This document shows, piece after piece, positions 8,628-17,704 of a DNA stretch of 64,000 nucleotides. Within the stretch, counting starts at the first letter, position 1; the number at the start of each line of letters is the position of its first letter. Under the pieces are notes generated by a model. That model was not told the DNA's origin. It worked only from the letters and a program-made list of their open reading frames with translations, and did no database searches. Origin of the DNA: Mycobacterium sp. D16R12 (GTDB lineage Bacteria; Actinomycetota; Actinomycetes; Mycobacteriales; Mycobacteriaceae). The position numbers were made by a program, and so were the translations under genes. Location: contig NZ_MAFC01000004.1 in the NCBI RefSeq assembly GCF_002013465.1, positions 62,001 through 126,000 of the forward strand, given 5' to 3'.

Positions 8628-10255
8628 CCGATCACCGCGGAGACCACCTCACGCGCGGCGTCCTGCACCTGGCTCAAGTGCTCGGCACCTTTGAACGATT
8701 CTGCATAGATCTTGTATACATCCTCGGTGCCCGATGGCCGCGCCGCGAACCAGGCGTTTTCGGTGACAACCTTGAGCCCGCCGATCGGTGCCCCGTTGCC
8801 GGGCGCGTTGGTCAGCTTGGCGACGATGGGCTCGCCGGCCAGCTCGGTGGCGCTCACCTGCTCGGGCGAGAGCTTGCTCAGTATCGACTTCTGCTCACGG
8901 CTCGCGGGTGCATCAACGCGGGCATACGTTGGGGCGCCATACTTCTCGGTCAGCTCGGCGTACCGCTGCGATGGTGTGGCTCCGGTGACCGCCAAGATCT
9001 CCGAGGCGAGTAGTGCGGCGATGATGCCGTCCTTGTCGGTGGTCCACACCGACCCGTCACGACGCAAGAACGACGCCCCGGCACTCTCCTCACCACCGAA
9101 ACCGATTGTCCCGCCTATCAACCCGTCCACAAACCACTTGAATCCGACCGGCACTTCGAGCAACGTGCGGCCCAATCCCGCCACCACCCGATCGATGATC
9201 GACGAGCTCACCAGGGTCTTGCCCACCGCGGTCTCGGCGGCCCAGCCATCACGGTGACTGAACAGGTAGTCGATGGCCACCGCCAGGTAGTGATTGGGAT
9301 TCATCAGGCCCGCATCGGGAGTCACGATGCCGTGGCGATCCGAATCGGCGTCGTTCCCCGTCGCGATCTGGTACTTGTCCCGCGAGGCCACCAGCGAGGC
9401 CATCGCGTCCGGGGAAGAGCAGTCCATCCGGATCTTGCCGTCGTGGTCCAGTGTCATGAACCTCCAGGTGGCGTCCACCAGTGGGTTCACCACGGTCAGC
9501 TCCAGCGACCAGCGGTCGGCGATCGCGGCCCAATAGTCGACACTGGCCCCGCCGAGCGGGTCGGCACCGATCCGGACTCCGGCGTTCTTGATGACGTCAA
9601 GGTCGACCACATGGATCAGATCGTCCACGTAGGTCTGCTGAAAGTCGTACCGCTGCGCGGATTCCAGTGCCCGCGCCAACGAAACCCGTTTCACCGAGCG
9701 CCACCCCGAGCGCAGGATCTCGTTGGCACGGGCGGCAATCGCCCCGGTGGCATCTGTGTCGGCAGGCCCGCCGTGCGGCGGGTTGTATTTGAATCCGCCG
9801 TCGCGGGGCGGGTTATGCGATGGGGTGACGACGATTCCGTCGGCCAACCCCGTCGTCTTGCCGTGGTTGTGTCGCAAGATGGCATGACTCACCGCCGGGG
9901 TCGGCGTGTATCGGTCTCGCGAATCCACTGCCACCACAACGCCGTTGGCGTGCAGTACCTCTAGTGCGCTCGTCCATGCCGGCTCGGAGAGCGCATGGGT
10001 ATCGCGGCCGATGAACAGTGGCCCGGTGATGCCCTGGGAGGCCCGGTACTCGACGATCGCGGCGGTGGTGGCGACGATATGCGCCTCGTTGAAGGCCCCG
10101 TCAAGGCTGGACCCGCGATGGCCCGACGTCCCGAAGGCGACCTGCTGTGCGACGTCGGCCGGGTCTGGCTCTATCGCGTAATACGCGGTCACCACGTGGG
10201 CGATGTCGATGAGGTCTTCCGGCTGGGCCGGCTGTCCGGCGCGCGCATTGCTCAC
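8624..10255 (-). CDS. pgm: Phosphoglucomutase (alpha-D-glucose-1-phosphate specific)
   Basis: The 543-residue enzyme interconverts glucose-1-phosphate and glucose-6-phosphate, linking glycolysis to UDP-glucose, glycogen, trehalose and cell-wall sugars. Motifs: SGHRG near 44, the phosphoserine loop TPSHNP (144-149, S146), the metal loop NDADSDRHG, the sugar loop GEESAGASF, and RPSGTED near the C-terminus. Length and motifs match M. tuberculosis PgmA (Rv3068c, about 547 residues). GTG at 10255 was chosen; the open frame extends 90 codons further, but that extension has no homologous character and overlaps the YbjQ gene. Confidence 0.93.
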   Translation of the reverse strand: MSNARAGQPAQPEDLIDIAHVVTAYYAIEPDPADVAQQVAFGTSGHRGSSLDGAFNEAHIVATTAAIVEYRASQGITGPLFIGRDTHALSEPAWTSALEVLHANGVVVAVDSRDRYTPTPAVSHAILRHNHGKTTGLADGIVVTPSHNPPRDGGFKYNPPHGGPADTDATGAIAARANEILRSGWRSVKRVSLARALESAQRYDFQQTYVDDLIHVVDLDVIKNAGVRIGADPLGGASVDYWAAIADRWSLELTVVNPLVDATWRFMTLDHDGKIRMDCSSPDAMASLVASRDKYQIATGNDADSDRHGIVTPDAGLMNPNHYLAVAIDYLFSHRDGWAAETAVGKTLVSSSIIDRVVAGLGRTLLEVPVGFKWFVDGLIGGTIGFGGEESAGASFLRRDGSVWTTDKDGIIAALLASEILAVTGATPSQRYAELTEKYGAPTYARVDAPASREQKSILSKLSPEQVSATELAGEPIVAKLTNAPGNGAPIGGLKVVTENAWFAARPSGTEDVYKIYAESFKGAEHLSQVQDAAREVVSAVIG

Positions 10256-10304
10256 ATGCCCGATTCTGCCCGGATCAGGTGAACCGTGTCTTACCGAACG
10301 GCCG

Positions 10305-10628
10305 CTATTGGAGGGGCTGAATGCCGACGGCGGTCCCGTATGCGCACACTTCGACGCCGGTGTTGGCGTACTCGGTGGTCTCGAATCGGAACGCGACCAC
10401 GGCATTGGCGCCGCGGGACTCCGCCTCCGCGGCCAGCCGCGACAACGCCTCGCGACGACTCTCGTGCAGCAGCGCAGTGATGCCCTTGAGCTCTCCGCCT
10501 GCGATGGATTTGAAGGAGGCGGCAAGGTTCGAACCGATATGCCGGGACCGCACTGTCAGGCCGAAGACCTCGCCAAACACCGCGGCGATCTTGTATCCCG
10601 GGATGTCGTTGCTCGTCACGATGATCAT
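10305..10628 (-). CDS. YbjQ/UPF0145 family protein
   Basis: The 107-residue protein shows the family pattern: an N-terminal strand with [18 protein letters not shown], then a helix with [24 protein letters not shown] and the final GTAVGIQP strand. Family members are small soluble beta-alpha proteins that assemble into rings. They are often called putative heavy-metal-binding but their function is not settled. It lies 49 bp upstream of pgm on the same strand. Confidence 0.85.
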   Translation of the reverse strand: MIIVTSNDIPGYKIAAVFGEVFGLTVRSRHIGSNLAASFKSIAGGELKGITALLHESRREALSRLAAEAESRGANAVVAFRFETTEYANTGVEVCAYGTAVGIQPLQ

Positions 10629-10655
10629 GGGCCCAACGTACCGCCGACCCCCGCG

Positions 10656-12161
10656 CTAGACGATGGAGGCGACGTCCTGCCAGAGCGAGCGCCGATCACC
10701 ATCGGGATCGCTCTCCACGCGCGACGGACTGTCGATGATCAACACCTGCCGGTCCGCCGCCGTGTAGGTCGGCCAGCCGTCACCGGGCGCCCCGGTGCGC
10801 GCAAAGGTGAGCCAATGCCTTTGCATCTCGTCGCTGACGGCGCGTGCCTGGGCGCGGTCCCTGCGTCCTGCCAGGAACGGTGCCGCCACGGTTCGATAGG
10901 TACCGAATACGGCGAGCAGCTCGATGGCGTGAGTGGGGCCCAGCCCGTAGCGACGCAGCGCGCGGGTGGCGTAGTCGTAACGGTAGAAGTAGACCGGGGC
11001 ATGCCGGCCGTGCGCCTCGGCCACGCGCCAGGCGGCCGATCCGAACGCCAGGTCCCCGGCGAGCTGCAGGAGCGCCTTCTGCGACGGGTAGTCCTCGTAG
11101 CCACTGACGATCCGTTGCACATACTCGGGACCGCCCTTGGACAGCGAATGCTCAAGCGCCTTCGGCGTGATCGGCAGAATCTTGAGCATCTTCGTGAAGA
11201 GGGTGGCCTCCTCGGCGTTGTACCCGATGATGAGCGGAACACGTTGTGCCTCACCGCGTTCCATCGCCTCGTTCGGGTCCAGTGGCAGCACATCGCCGTC
11301 GACAGTCGGCCCAAATCGCAGTGACAGCCCCGGCACATGCTTGGCCGTTCCGATCAACCGGAACAGCGCCTTGACCAGCTGACGTGGCTCGGCGGTCAAC
11401 ACAGTTTCGGCGGCGTCGGAGTCGGTCGCGCCCAGGTACTTCGCGAACTGGCGCGCGTTGACCGCGGCGTCCTCGGCGCTGACCACCAACCCGCTGGCCG
11501 TGCTCTGGCAGATGGCCCGGTGGAACAGCCCGGCGGCCGAGGGCACGGCAAGCAGGGTGTTCACCGAGTGCGATCCGGCGCTCTCCCCGAAGATCGTCAC
11601 ATTGTTCGGGTCTCCCCCGAACGCTCCGATGTTGTCGTGTACCCACCGCAACGCCAGCACTAAGTCACGCAAATACAGATTGCTGTCAATGGCATGCGTC
11701 TCATCGGAGAGCGACGAAAGGTCCAGCACACCAAGGGCGCCCAGCCGGTAGTTGACCGAAACGTAGACGCATCCCTGGCGCGCCAGGGATGCCCCGTCGT
11801 AAAGCGGCGTGGCCGAGCTACCCAGGAAGTACCCGCCGCCGTGGATGAAGAACATGACCGGCAGTGGCCCGGTGACCGGGCCCTCGGGGGCTACCACGTT
11901 GAGAGTCAGGCAATCCTCGCTGAGCTTCTGGGGCTTGCCCGGCAGGATGATGGCGTAGCGATGCTGCTGGATGGAGGCGGCGCCCCAGGTGCGGCACTTA
12001 CGCACCCCGGTCCACGGCTGGGCCGGGCGAGGCGCACGCAGGCGCAGCGGCCCTACCGGCGGCTCCGCGTAGGGAATCCCGCGGAAGCGATGCACGCCGC
12101 CCCTGGTGAATCCTTCAACGGTGCCGTTGACAGTGTTGATGCGGATGGGCTTCTTTGCCAT
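10656..12161 (-). CDS. Type-B carboxylesterase (first of a tandem pair)
   Basis: The protein has about 501 residues and an alpha/beta-hydrolase fold of the COesterase family. It shows the oxyanion loop FFIHGGGYFLG, the nucleophile elbow FGESAGSH (Ser near residue 192), and the family start NGTVEGFTRGGVHRFRGIPYAEPP. It has no signal peptide. It probably cleaves short or medium acyl esters; the true substrate is unknown. M. tuberculosis LipT (Rv2045c) is of the same type and size. ATG at 12161 was preferred over GTG at 12167. The paralogue lies 45 bp upstream, so the pair likely arose by tandem duplication and forms an operon. Confidence 0.88.
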   Translation of the reverse strand: MAKKPIRINTVNGTVEGFTRGGVHRFRGIPYAEPPVGPLRLRAPRPAQPWTGVRKCRTWGAASIQQHRYAIILPGKPQKLSEDCLTLNVVAPEGPVTGPLPVMFFIHGGGYFLGSSATPLYDGASLARQGCVYVSVNYRLGALGVLDLSSLSDETHAIDSNLYLRDLVLALRWVHDNIGAFGGDPNNVTIFGESAGSHSVNTLLAVPSAAGLFHRAICQSTASGLVVSAEDAAVNARQFAKYLGATDSDAAETVLTAEPRQLVKALFRLIGTAKHVPGLSLRFGPTVDGDVLPLDPNEAMERGEAQRVPLIIGYNAEEATLFTKMLKILPITPKALEHSLSKGGPEYVQRIVSGYEDYPSQKALLQLAGDLAFGSAAWRVAEAHGRHAPVYFYRYDYATRALRRYGLGPTHAIELLAVFGTYRTVAAPFLAGRRDRAQARAVSDEMQRHWLTFARTGAPGDGWPTYTAADRQVLIIDSPSRVESDPDGDRRSLWQDVASIV

Positions 12162-12178
12162 CGGCACATCCTAGGTAA

Positions 12179-12190
12179 CCAACCGGTTGG
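12179..12190. promoter_or_regulatory. 12-bp palindrome between the two esterase genes
   Basis: CCAACCGGTTGG is a perfect palindrome in the short gap between the two esterase genes, 18 bp upstream of the downstream gene's ATG. It could be an operator for a TetR-type factor, but no such gene is adjacent. Confidence 0.3.
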
Positions 12191-12205
12191 GCCACAATGC
12201 CCGAT

Positions 12206-13726
12206 TCACAGAGTGAGACTGAAGCCCTCCCATGCCGCGCGCCGGGTGGCCTCCGGGTCCAGCTCCACCCGGGTGGCTTGGTCGAACACCATCACCGCGC
12301 GATCCGGCGGTTCATACGTGGGCCAGCCGTCTCCTGGAATTCCACTGCGCGCGAATGCAAGCCAGCGTCGCTGCACATCATTGCTGACACGCACGGCGTC
12401 CCGGCGGCCGATGGCCCCGGCCATCACGGTGCCCATCGCTCCGCGGTAACTATCGAACACGGCGAGCAGTTCTGTGGCATGTGTGGCGCCCATACCGGCC
12501 ATTCGTAGCGCCCCGGGCGCGTAGTCGTACCGGTAGAAGTACACCGGCGCGTACCGATGGTGGGCCTCGGCCATTTGCCAGGCCGCCGTGGAGAAGTTCA
12601 TGTCCCCGGCAAGCTTGACGCACGCGGAACGTGCCGGGTACCCCGGATACGCCGCCACGATGCGGTCACGATGGACGGGTCCGCCGCGCATCAGCATTCC
12701 CTCCAGCGCGGACTCCGACAGCGGCATCATCTTGAGGACCCGGGTGAACAGCTTGGCCTCATCGGCGTTGTGGCCGACGATCAACGGAACACGATGTGCC
12801 TCACCGTGTTCCATTGCCTCAATGGGATGGCGGGGCAGGTAGTGGCCGTCGATGCACGGACCGATCGCGAACGATCCACCTGGCATGTTGGCCACAATGT
12901 CGGCAATGAGGGTGTTGAGCGCCGCCCCTAGCTCGGCGGGCGTGGTCTGCAGCACTGTCTGCGCGGCCGTTTCCGGTGTGGCACCAAGGATGTGTGCGAA
13001 CTTCTGCGCATACAGGGCGGCCGAGTCGGCAGGCACTGCCATGCCGCTGGCGGTGCTCTGGCAGATCGCACGGTGAAACAGGCCCCCGGCGGCGGGGGTG
13101 GCCATCAGTGTCTCCACGCAGTGTGCGCCGGCACTTTCCCCGAAGATCGTCACGTTGTTCGGATCGCCGCCGAATGCGGTGATGTTGTCGCGCACCCACT
13201 GCAGCGCCAGTACGACGTCGCGTAGGAACAAGTTGCCATCAATGGTGTGGGTGGTGTTCGACAACGAGGACAGATCGAGGGCACCCAGTGCGCCCACCCG
13301 GTAGTTCACCGACACGTAAACACACCCGCGCCGGGTCAGCGAGCCGCCGTCATACAACGGGGTCGCCGAGCTACCCAGCAGATAGCCGCCGCCGTAGATG
13401 AAGAACATGACCGGCAGCGGCTCGTTGGACGGACGGTCCGGGGTGACGACGTTGACCGTCAAGCAGTCCTCGCTGGCCCGCTGAACGCGTCCGGGTCCCA
13501 GCACCCGGTAGCGGCGCTGCTGCGGGGCCGCCGCACCGAATTCGGTGCAGTCGCGCACTCCGTCCCACGGCAGTGCCGGTTGCGGTGCGCGCAGGCGCAG
13601 CAATCCGATCGGGGGGCGGGCGTAGGGAATGGACCGGAAACGGCGCACACCTCCCCGCACGAAGCCTTCAACGATTCCGTTGGGGGTGTGCACGCGGACA
13701 GTGGGCGTCTTCGACCCTGAAGCCAT
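12206..13726 (-). CDS. Type-B carboxylesterase (second of a tandem pair)
   Basis: A protein of about 506 residues that aligns along its length with the neighbouring esterase, including NGIVEGFVRGGVRRFRSIPYARPP and the nucleophile elbow FGESAGAH. Oddly, the usual H-G-G-G oxyanion motif reads FFIYGGGYLLG, with Tyr in place of His, so kinetics or substrate may differ from the paralogue. The start is ATG at 13726 (MASGSK), with another in-frame start at 13735. Probably the first gene of the esterase operon, divergent from the DUF4185 gene with a 260-bp intergenic region. Confidence 0.86.
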   Translation of the reverse strand: MASGSKTPTVRVHTPNGIVEGFVRGGVRRFRSIPYARPPIGLLRLRAPQPALPWDGVRDCTEFGAAAPQQRRYRVLGPGRVQRASEDCLTVNVVTPDRPSNEPLPVMFFIYGGGYLLGSSATPLYDGGSLTRRGCVYVSVNYRVGALGALDLSSLSNTTHTIDGNLFLRDVVLALQWVRDNITAFGGDPNNVTIFGESAGAHCVETLMATPAAGGLFHRAICQSTASGMAVPADSAALYAQKFAHILGATPETAAQTVLQTTPAELGAALNTLIADIVANMPGGSFAIGPCIDGHYLPRHPIEAMEHGEAHRVPLIVGHNADEAKLFTRVLKMMPLSESALEGMLMRGGPVHRDRIVAAYPGYPARSACVKLAGDMNFSTAAWQMAEAHHRYAPVYFYRYDYAPGALRMAGMGATHATELLAVFDSYRGAMGTVMAGAIGRRDAVRVSNDVQRRWLAFARSGIPGDGWPTYEPPDRAVMVFDQATRVELDPEATRRAAWEGFSLTL

Positions 13727-13986
13727 GGCAGCCAAGATAGCTGTCTACGGCCTCAATTGTGGTGCTGGTGGGGTAAATCCAGGTAATTCGTGAGCATTGG
13801 CACCCCCGGCATTAGATAACTGATCATCGTCTCCAGAAATCGGTCACCGCCGACTCGATGGATTTCGGACCGGTCACGGGAACGTACCTATCGATGCACC
13901 AATAGCAACATTGGCCCCACCCGCCACTATTCTCACGGGAGTCGATTACTGACGTCGAAACGGCGTCCTGCCCCGGAAGGTCTGAC

Positions 13987-15450
13987 ATGTCGAGGCGTCG
14001 CCGAATCTCCGTGGTCTTGTTGACCTCGGCCGTTATCGGATCAAGCGTCGCGATCGATGTCGCGCCCTTGGCCGTCGCCGACCCGTGCACCGGCCCCGCC
14101 GCAGGGCTTCAGCCGCCGACCCCGGTTCCCGACGACGGCATGCCCGGCCAGACTCCCCCGATCGGACGCCGGCCCGCCGGCGCCAACGACAAGGCACCGC
14201 TGCCGGAACTGGGCAAGCTGCCCCTGGCCATCCTCAAGCAGGTGCTGCCCCAACAGAGCGCGAAGAAGAAGCCGGGGTGGGCCCAAGAGATGGCGCACCC
14301 TGCCCTGCCCAACCCGCCCGAGCCCGGCTCACCGAACACTCTGCAAGACCAGCAGGCCGCTGCCGTCGCTCCGGCCCCGGCGCCCGCCGTCGGCCCTGCC
14401 GCCGAGGCCGCCGTGTCCCCCTCCACCTCCGTCGTCGGCTGGGTCACCGGCGTGGACACCGGCGCCAACACCCTTCAAAAATTCAGCATCTCCGGAACTG
14501 ACCTCGGAATCATGTGGGACAACGGCGATTCCGCCGGCCGCCAGGTTCTGATGGCCTTTGGCGACACCTACGGATACTGCGGAATGAGAAGCCAGCAGTG
14601 GCGGTACAACACCCTGCTACGCACCCAGGACAAGTCGCTCTCGCGCGGCCTCGCGGTGGCCGAGGGATCGACCTCCAACCCGTACGCGGGTTCCCCGCAG
14701 TCGCGCCCGGGTTACTCCAAGCAGATCATCCCGCCCATCAAGTGGGCCGCTCAGGAGCGGGGCATCATTCCCACGGCCGCCATCTCCGTCGGGCGCACTC
14801 AGTACATGAACTACATGTCCATCAAGAGCTGGGACAGTGCCGGCGAATGGACCACCAACTACTCCGCGACCGCGGTGTCCAACGACAACGGACAGAACTG
14901 GAAAACGTTCCCCCAGAGCGTCCGTCCCGCCTCGCCCGACGCCATCAGTCAGGTCCCGTTCACCCCGGGAAATGAGAACTTTCAGCAGGCCGCCTACGTC
15001 AAGGGCAACGACGGATACATCTACATCTTCGGAACCCCTGCCGGGCGAAGCGGATCCGGCTTCGTGTCGCGCGCGTTGCCCGGGAATCTGCCCGACGCCG
15101 GCAAACATGAGTTCTGGAACACCGACCGAGGCTCCTGGGTACCGGGCGATCCCAACGCAGCGACTCCCATCATCTCCGGTCCGGTCGGTGAGATGTCCGC
15201 GCAATACAACACCTACCTCAAGAAGTACCTGGTGATGTACGGCGACAAGTCTGGAGATGTCCTGCTCTCCACCTCCCCCGCACCGCAGGGCCCGTGGAGC
15301 CCGCCGCAGATCCTGGTCACCGAGGCACAGATGCCGGGCGGGCCCTACGCGCCGTACCTGCATCCGTGGACAACCGGCAAGGAGCTCTACTTCAACCTGT
15401 CACTGTGGTCGGCGTACAACGTGATGCTGATGCGCACCACCCTTCCGTAG
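13987..15450 (+). CDS. Secreted DUF4185 protein, possible GH183 endo-D-arabinanase
   Basis: The 487-residue protein has a signal peptide (about 1-31, ending PLAVA), a Pro/Ala-rich linker to about residue 145, and a DUF4185 domain to the C-terminus. The domain has the repeated strand pattern of a beta-propeller (MWDNGDSAGRQVLMAFGDTYG, GYIYIFGTPAGRSGSGFVSR, KKYLVMYGDKSGDVLLSTS). Members of DUF4185, including mycobacterial ones, have been shown to cleave D-arabinan and are placed in GH183. That would mean remodelling of arabinogalactan or lipoarabinomannan in the wall. Activity of this copy is inferred. A Sec signal and no anchor suggest release to the periplasm or outside. Confidence 0.82.
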   Translation: MSRRRRISVVLLTSAVIGSSVAIDVAPLAVADPCTGPAAGLQPPTPVPDDGMPGQTPPIGRRPAGANDKAPLPELGKLPLAILKQVLPQQSAKKKPGWAQEMAHPALPNPPEPGSPNTLQDQQAAAVAPAPAPAVGPAAEAAVSPSTSVVGWVTGVDTGANTLQKFSISGTDLGIMWDNGDSAGRQVLMAFGDTYGYCGMRSQQWRYNTLLRTQDKSLSRGLAVAEGSTSNPYAGSPQSRPGYSKQIIPPIKWAAQERGIIPTAAISVGRTQYMNYMSIKSWDSAGEWTTNYSATAVSNDNGQNWKTFPQSVRPASPDAISQVPFTPGNENFQQAAYVKGNDGYIYIFGTPAGRSGSGFVSRALPGNLPDAGKHEFWNTDRGSWVPGDPNAATPIISGPVGEMSAQYNTYLKKYLVMYGDKSGDVLLSTSPAPQGPWSPPQILVTEAQMPGGPYAPYLHPWTTGKELYFNLSLWSAYNVMLMRTTLP

Positions 15451-15455
15451 CAGCG

Positions 15456-16649
15456 CTACAACCGCTCGATAATGGTCGCGTTGGCCAAACCGCCTGCCTC
15501 GCACATGGTCTGCAAGCCATAGCGCCCACCCGTCTGCTCCAATACCGACACCAGCGTGGTCATCAGCCGCCCACCGCTGGCACCAAGCGGGTGTCCGATG
15601 GCGGTGGCCCCGCCGTTGATGTTGACCTTGGACAAATCGGCGCCGGTCTCGGCCTGCCAGGCCAGAACCACCGAAGCGAACGCCTCGTTGACCTCGAAAG
15701 CATCGATATCCGCCAACGACAAACCGGCACGGTCAAGGACTTTCGCGGTCGCGGGGATGACGCCGGTAAGCATGTACAACGGATCGTCGCCCACCACCGC
15801 AACCGAGTGCACGCGGGCCCGCGGGGTCAGTCCGAGCCGTCGGGCGGTCTCACTGGAGGTGATGAGCACGGCCGATGCGCCATCGTTGATCGGTGAGGAG
15901 TTGCCCGCGGTGACCTTCCAGTCGATCTGCGGGAAGCGCTGCTCCCACAATTCATTACTGAAGGCGGGTTTAAGCCCGGCCAAGATATCCACCGTGGTCG
16001 ACGGCCGCACCGATTCATCGACGGTCACCTCGACCAATTCACCGTCGACGGTGGGCGCCTTGATCGGCACCACATCGCGCACGAATCTGCCCTCGGACCA
16101 GGCCTGTGCGGCGCGGCGATGGCTCTCTGCCGCGAAGGTATCCAGTTGCTCGCGCGAGAGGTTCCATTTCGCCGCGATCAGTTCAGCACTGACACCTTGC
16201 GGGACAAGTCCTTCCGGATATCGGTTGGCGATCTCAGGCCCGAAGAAGTCTTTACCCAGGCTTTGGCTGCCCATGGGCACCCGGCTCATCGACTCGATAC
16301 CCGAGGCGATCACCACGTCGTAAGCCCCGGCGATTACTCCTTGCGCGGCAAAGTGAATGGCCTGCTGGCTACTGCCACATTGGCGGTCGACGGTCACTGC
16401 GGGGACGGTTTCGGGCAACCCCGCGGCCAGTGCCGCCCACCGTGCCGTGTTGGAGCTCTGCTCCCCCACCTGTCCGACCGCGCCGCTGATGACGTCGTCG
16501 ATGAGGGCAGGCTCTATCCCGGTGCGCTCGACGAGCGCCCGGATCGCATGTGCATGCAGATCGACCGGATGCACACCAGAGAGCGACCCACCCGGCTTTC
16601 CCTTGCCCACCGGTGTGCGCACCGCATCGACAATCACTGCGTCTCTCAT
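15456..16649 (-). CDS. Acetyl-CoA acetyltransferase / 3-ketoacyl-CoA thiolase
   Basis: The 397-residue thiolase has all three signatures: the nucleophilic Cys in DRQCGSSQQAIHF (C91), GGATAIGHPLGASGGR with the catalytic His, and the C-terminal TMCEAGGLANATI with the second Cys. The substrate-loop region gives no clear chain-length or steroid preference. It would cleave 3-ketoacyl-CoA in beta-oxidation or make acetoacetyl-CoA. ATG at 16649 was chosen over a frame start at 16670. It is divergent from an HxlR regulator, which likely controls it. Confidence 0.9.
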   Translation of the reverse strand: MRDAVIVDAVRTPVGKGKPGGSLSGVHPVDLHAHAIRALVERTGIEPALIDDVISGAVGQVGEQSSNTARWAALAAGLPETVPAVTVDRQCGSSQQAIHFAAQGVIAGAYDVVIASGIESMSRVPMGSQSLGKDFFGPEIANRYPEGLVPQGVSAELIAAKWNLSREQLDTFAAESHRRAAQAWSEGRFVRDVVPIKAPTVDGELVEVTVDESVRPSTTVDILAGLKPAFSNELWEQRFPQIDWKVTAGNSSPINDGASAVLITSSETARRLGLTPRARVHSVAVVGDDPLYMLTGVIPATAKVLDRAGLSLADIDAFEVNEAFASVVLAWQAETGADLSKVNINGGATAIGHPLGASGGRLMTTLVSVLEQTGGRYGLQTMCEAGGLANATIIERL

Positions 16650-16707
16650 GGCAATGCCTCCTGGATTCATCGTTGAACTCCTCTTCTCTCGGTATACGCC
16701 CAGTCAG

Positions 16708-16769
16708 TTGGAATTCACAACTAAGTGTGATCAAGTGCATAACGTGCTAAGTTGGATTTCACGACTATG
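16708..16769. promoter_or_regulatory. Direct repeats in the thiolase/hxlR intergenic region
   Basis: TTGGAATTCACAACTA (16708-16723) is repeated with two changes as TTGGATTTCACGACTA (16752-16767), 44 bp apart, the second copy running into the hxlR start codon. HxlR-family dimers often bind such repeats between divergent genes, so autorepression plus control of the thiolase is plausible. Confidence 0.45.
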
Positions 16770-17192
16770 AGAGACTGTTCGATAGCCAACGCCCTCGACG
16801 TGATCGGGGAACGCTGGACCCTGGTGGCCCTGCGCGAGATCATGCTGGGCAATCGACGCTTCGACGCGATCGTCCGCAACACCGGCGCCAGCCGCGACAT
16901 CCTGGCCACCCGGCTGCGCAAGCTCGTGGATGCGGACGTCCTGGAAAAGCGTCAGTACGAAGAGCGCCCTCCCCGTTACGAATACCTCCTGACCGAATCG
17001 GGGCGCGCCCTTCGTCCGGTGCTGTTCGCCTTGATGGAATGGGGTGACAGGTTCGTCACACAGGGCCCCCCACCGAGCGTCTGGGAACACCAATGCGGCT
17101 CGGTGCTGCATGTCCAGCCCACCTGTGAGAATTGCGGCGCGGCAGTGACGTTCGACGATCTCACACCGCGACGGATTGGCAGGGTGCGATGA
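16767..17192 (+). CDS. HxlR family transcriptional regulator
   Basis: The 141-residue protein opens with the family signature around a conserved Cys, RDCSIANALDVIGERWT, then the winged helix NRRFDAIVRNTGASRDILATRL and the wing KRQYEERPPRYEY. The C-terminal extension carries Cys residues in the order C-G-S...C-E-N-C, which could bind zinc or sense redox; this is unusual in length for HxlR. ATG at 16767 was chosen over TTG at 16752. It is probably the regulator of the divergent thiolase and overlaps the next gene by 4 bp (ATGA). Confidence 0.88.
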   Translation: MRDCSIANALDVIGERWTLVALREIMLGNRRFDAIVRNTGASRDILATRLRKLVDADVLEKRQYEERPPRYEYLLTESGRALRPVLFALMEWGDRFVTQGPPPSVWEHQCGSVLHVQPTCENCGAAVTFDDLTPRRIGRVR

Positions 17193-17704
17193 ATTCCGCG
17201 CCCCTGACCTACGGGCCCGCAGCGGCTACGTGCCCAGGCGAAAGCACCTGGCCCACTACACCGTCCGAGCTACGAAGATTCGAACAGACCGTCCCCATCG
17301 GACACGGAGACGAAGCATGGCACAAGGCATCGCAGGCCGTACTGACGTGGGGCGTCAAGCGGCGCAGCGGCTTCCGGGTGAGCCCGGAGGTGACCGTCAG
17401 CCAAGGCGCCGAGTTCCGGATCAGCTTCGGATGGGGTCGGTTCAGCGTTCACGAACCGGTGCGCGTCGTGGCGGTGGCCAACACTGACCACCGCTGCGGG
17501 TTCGCATACGGCACGCTGCCGGGCCATCCCGTATCGGGCGAGGAGGCGTTCATCGTGCACCAAAGCGGTGACGGCACGGTGTTTCTCACGCTGCGTTCGC
17601 TGACACAGGCGGCCCCATCAGGCTTCTGGCGGCGCGTGTTTCCGATACTCCTGGTGGCACAGCGGGTCTTCCGTCGCCGGTACCTGAGAGCTCTGGCGTC
17701 CTAA
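17189..17704 (+). CDS. DUF1990 family protein
   Basis: The 171-residue protein matches DUF1990 (UPF0548): the start LTYGP-x5-CPG, the middle GDEAWHKASQAVLTWGVKRRSGF, the RVVAVANTDHRCGFAYGTLPGHPVSGEEAFIV core, and a C-terminal helix with many Arg. Function is unknown; some relatives show a lipocalin-like or START-like fold. Translation is coupled to hxlR through an ATGA overlap, so it is probably under the same control. Its TAA overlaps the stop of the convergent LysR gene. Confidence 0.82.
   Translation: MNSAPLTYGPAAATCPGESTWPTTPSELRRFEQTVPIGHGDEAWHKASQAVLTWGVKRRSGFRVSPEVTVSQGAEFRISFGWGRFSVHEPVRVVAVANTDHRCGFAYGTLPGHPVSGEEAFIVHQSGDGTVFLTLRSLTQAAPSGFWRRVFPILLVAQRVFRRRYLRALAS

Noticed and set aside
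10256..10525. 90-codon upstream extension of pgm
   Set aside because: The extra part overlaps the YbjQ gene and has no family-like residues; homologues begin at the GTG at 10255.
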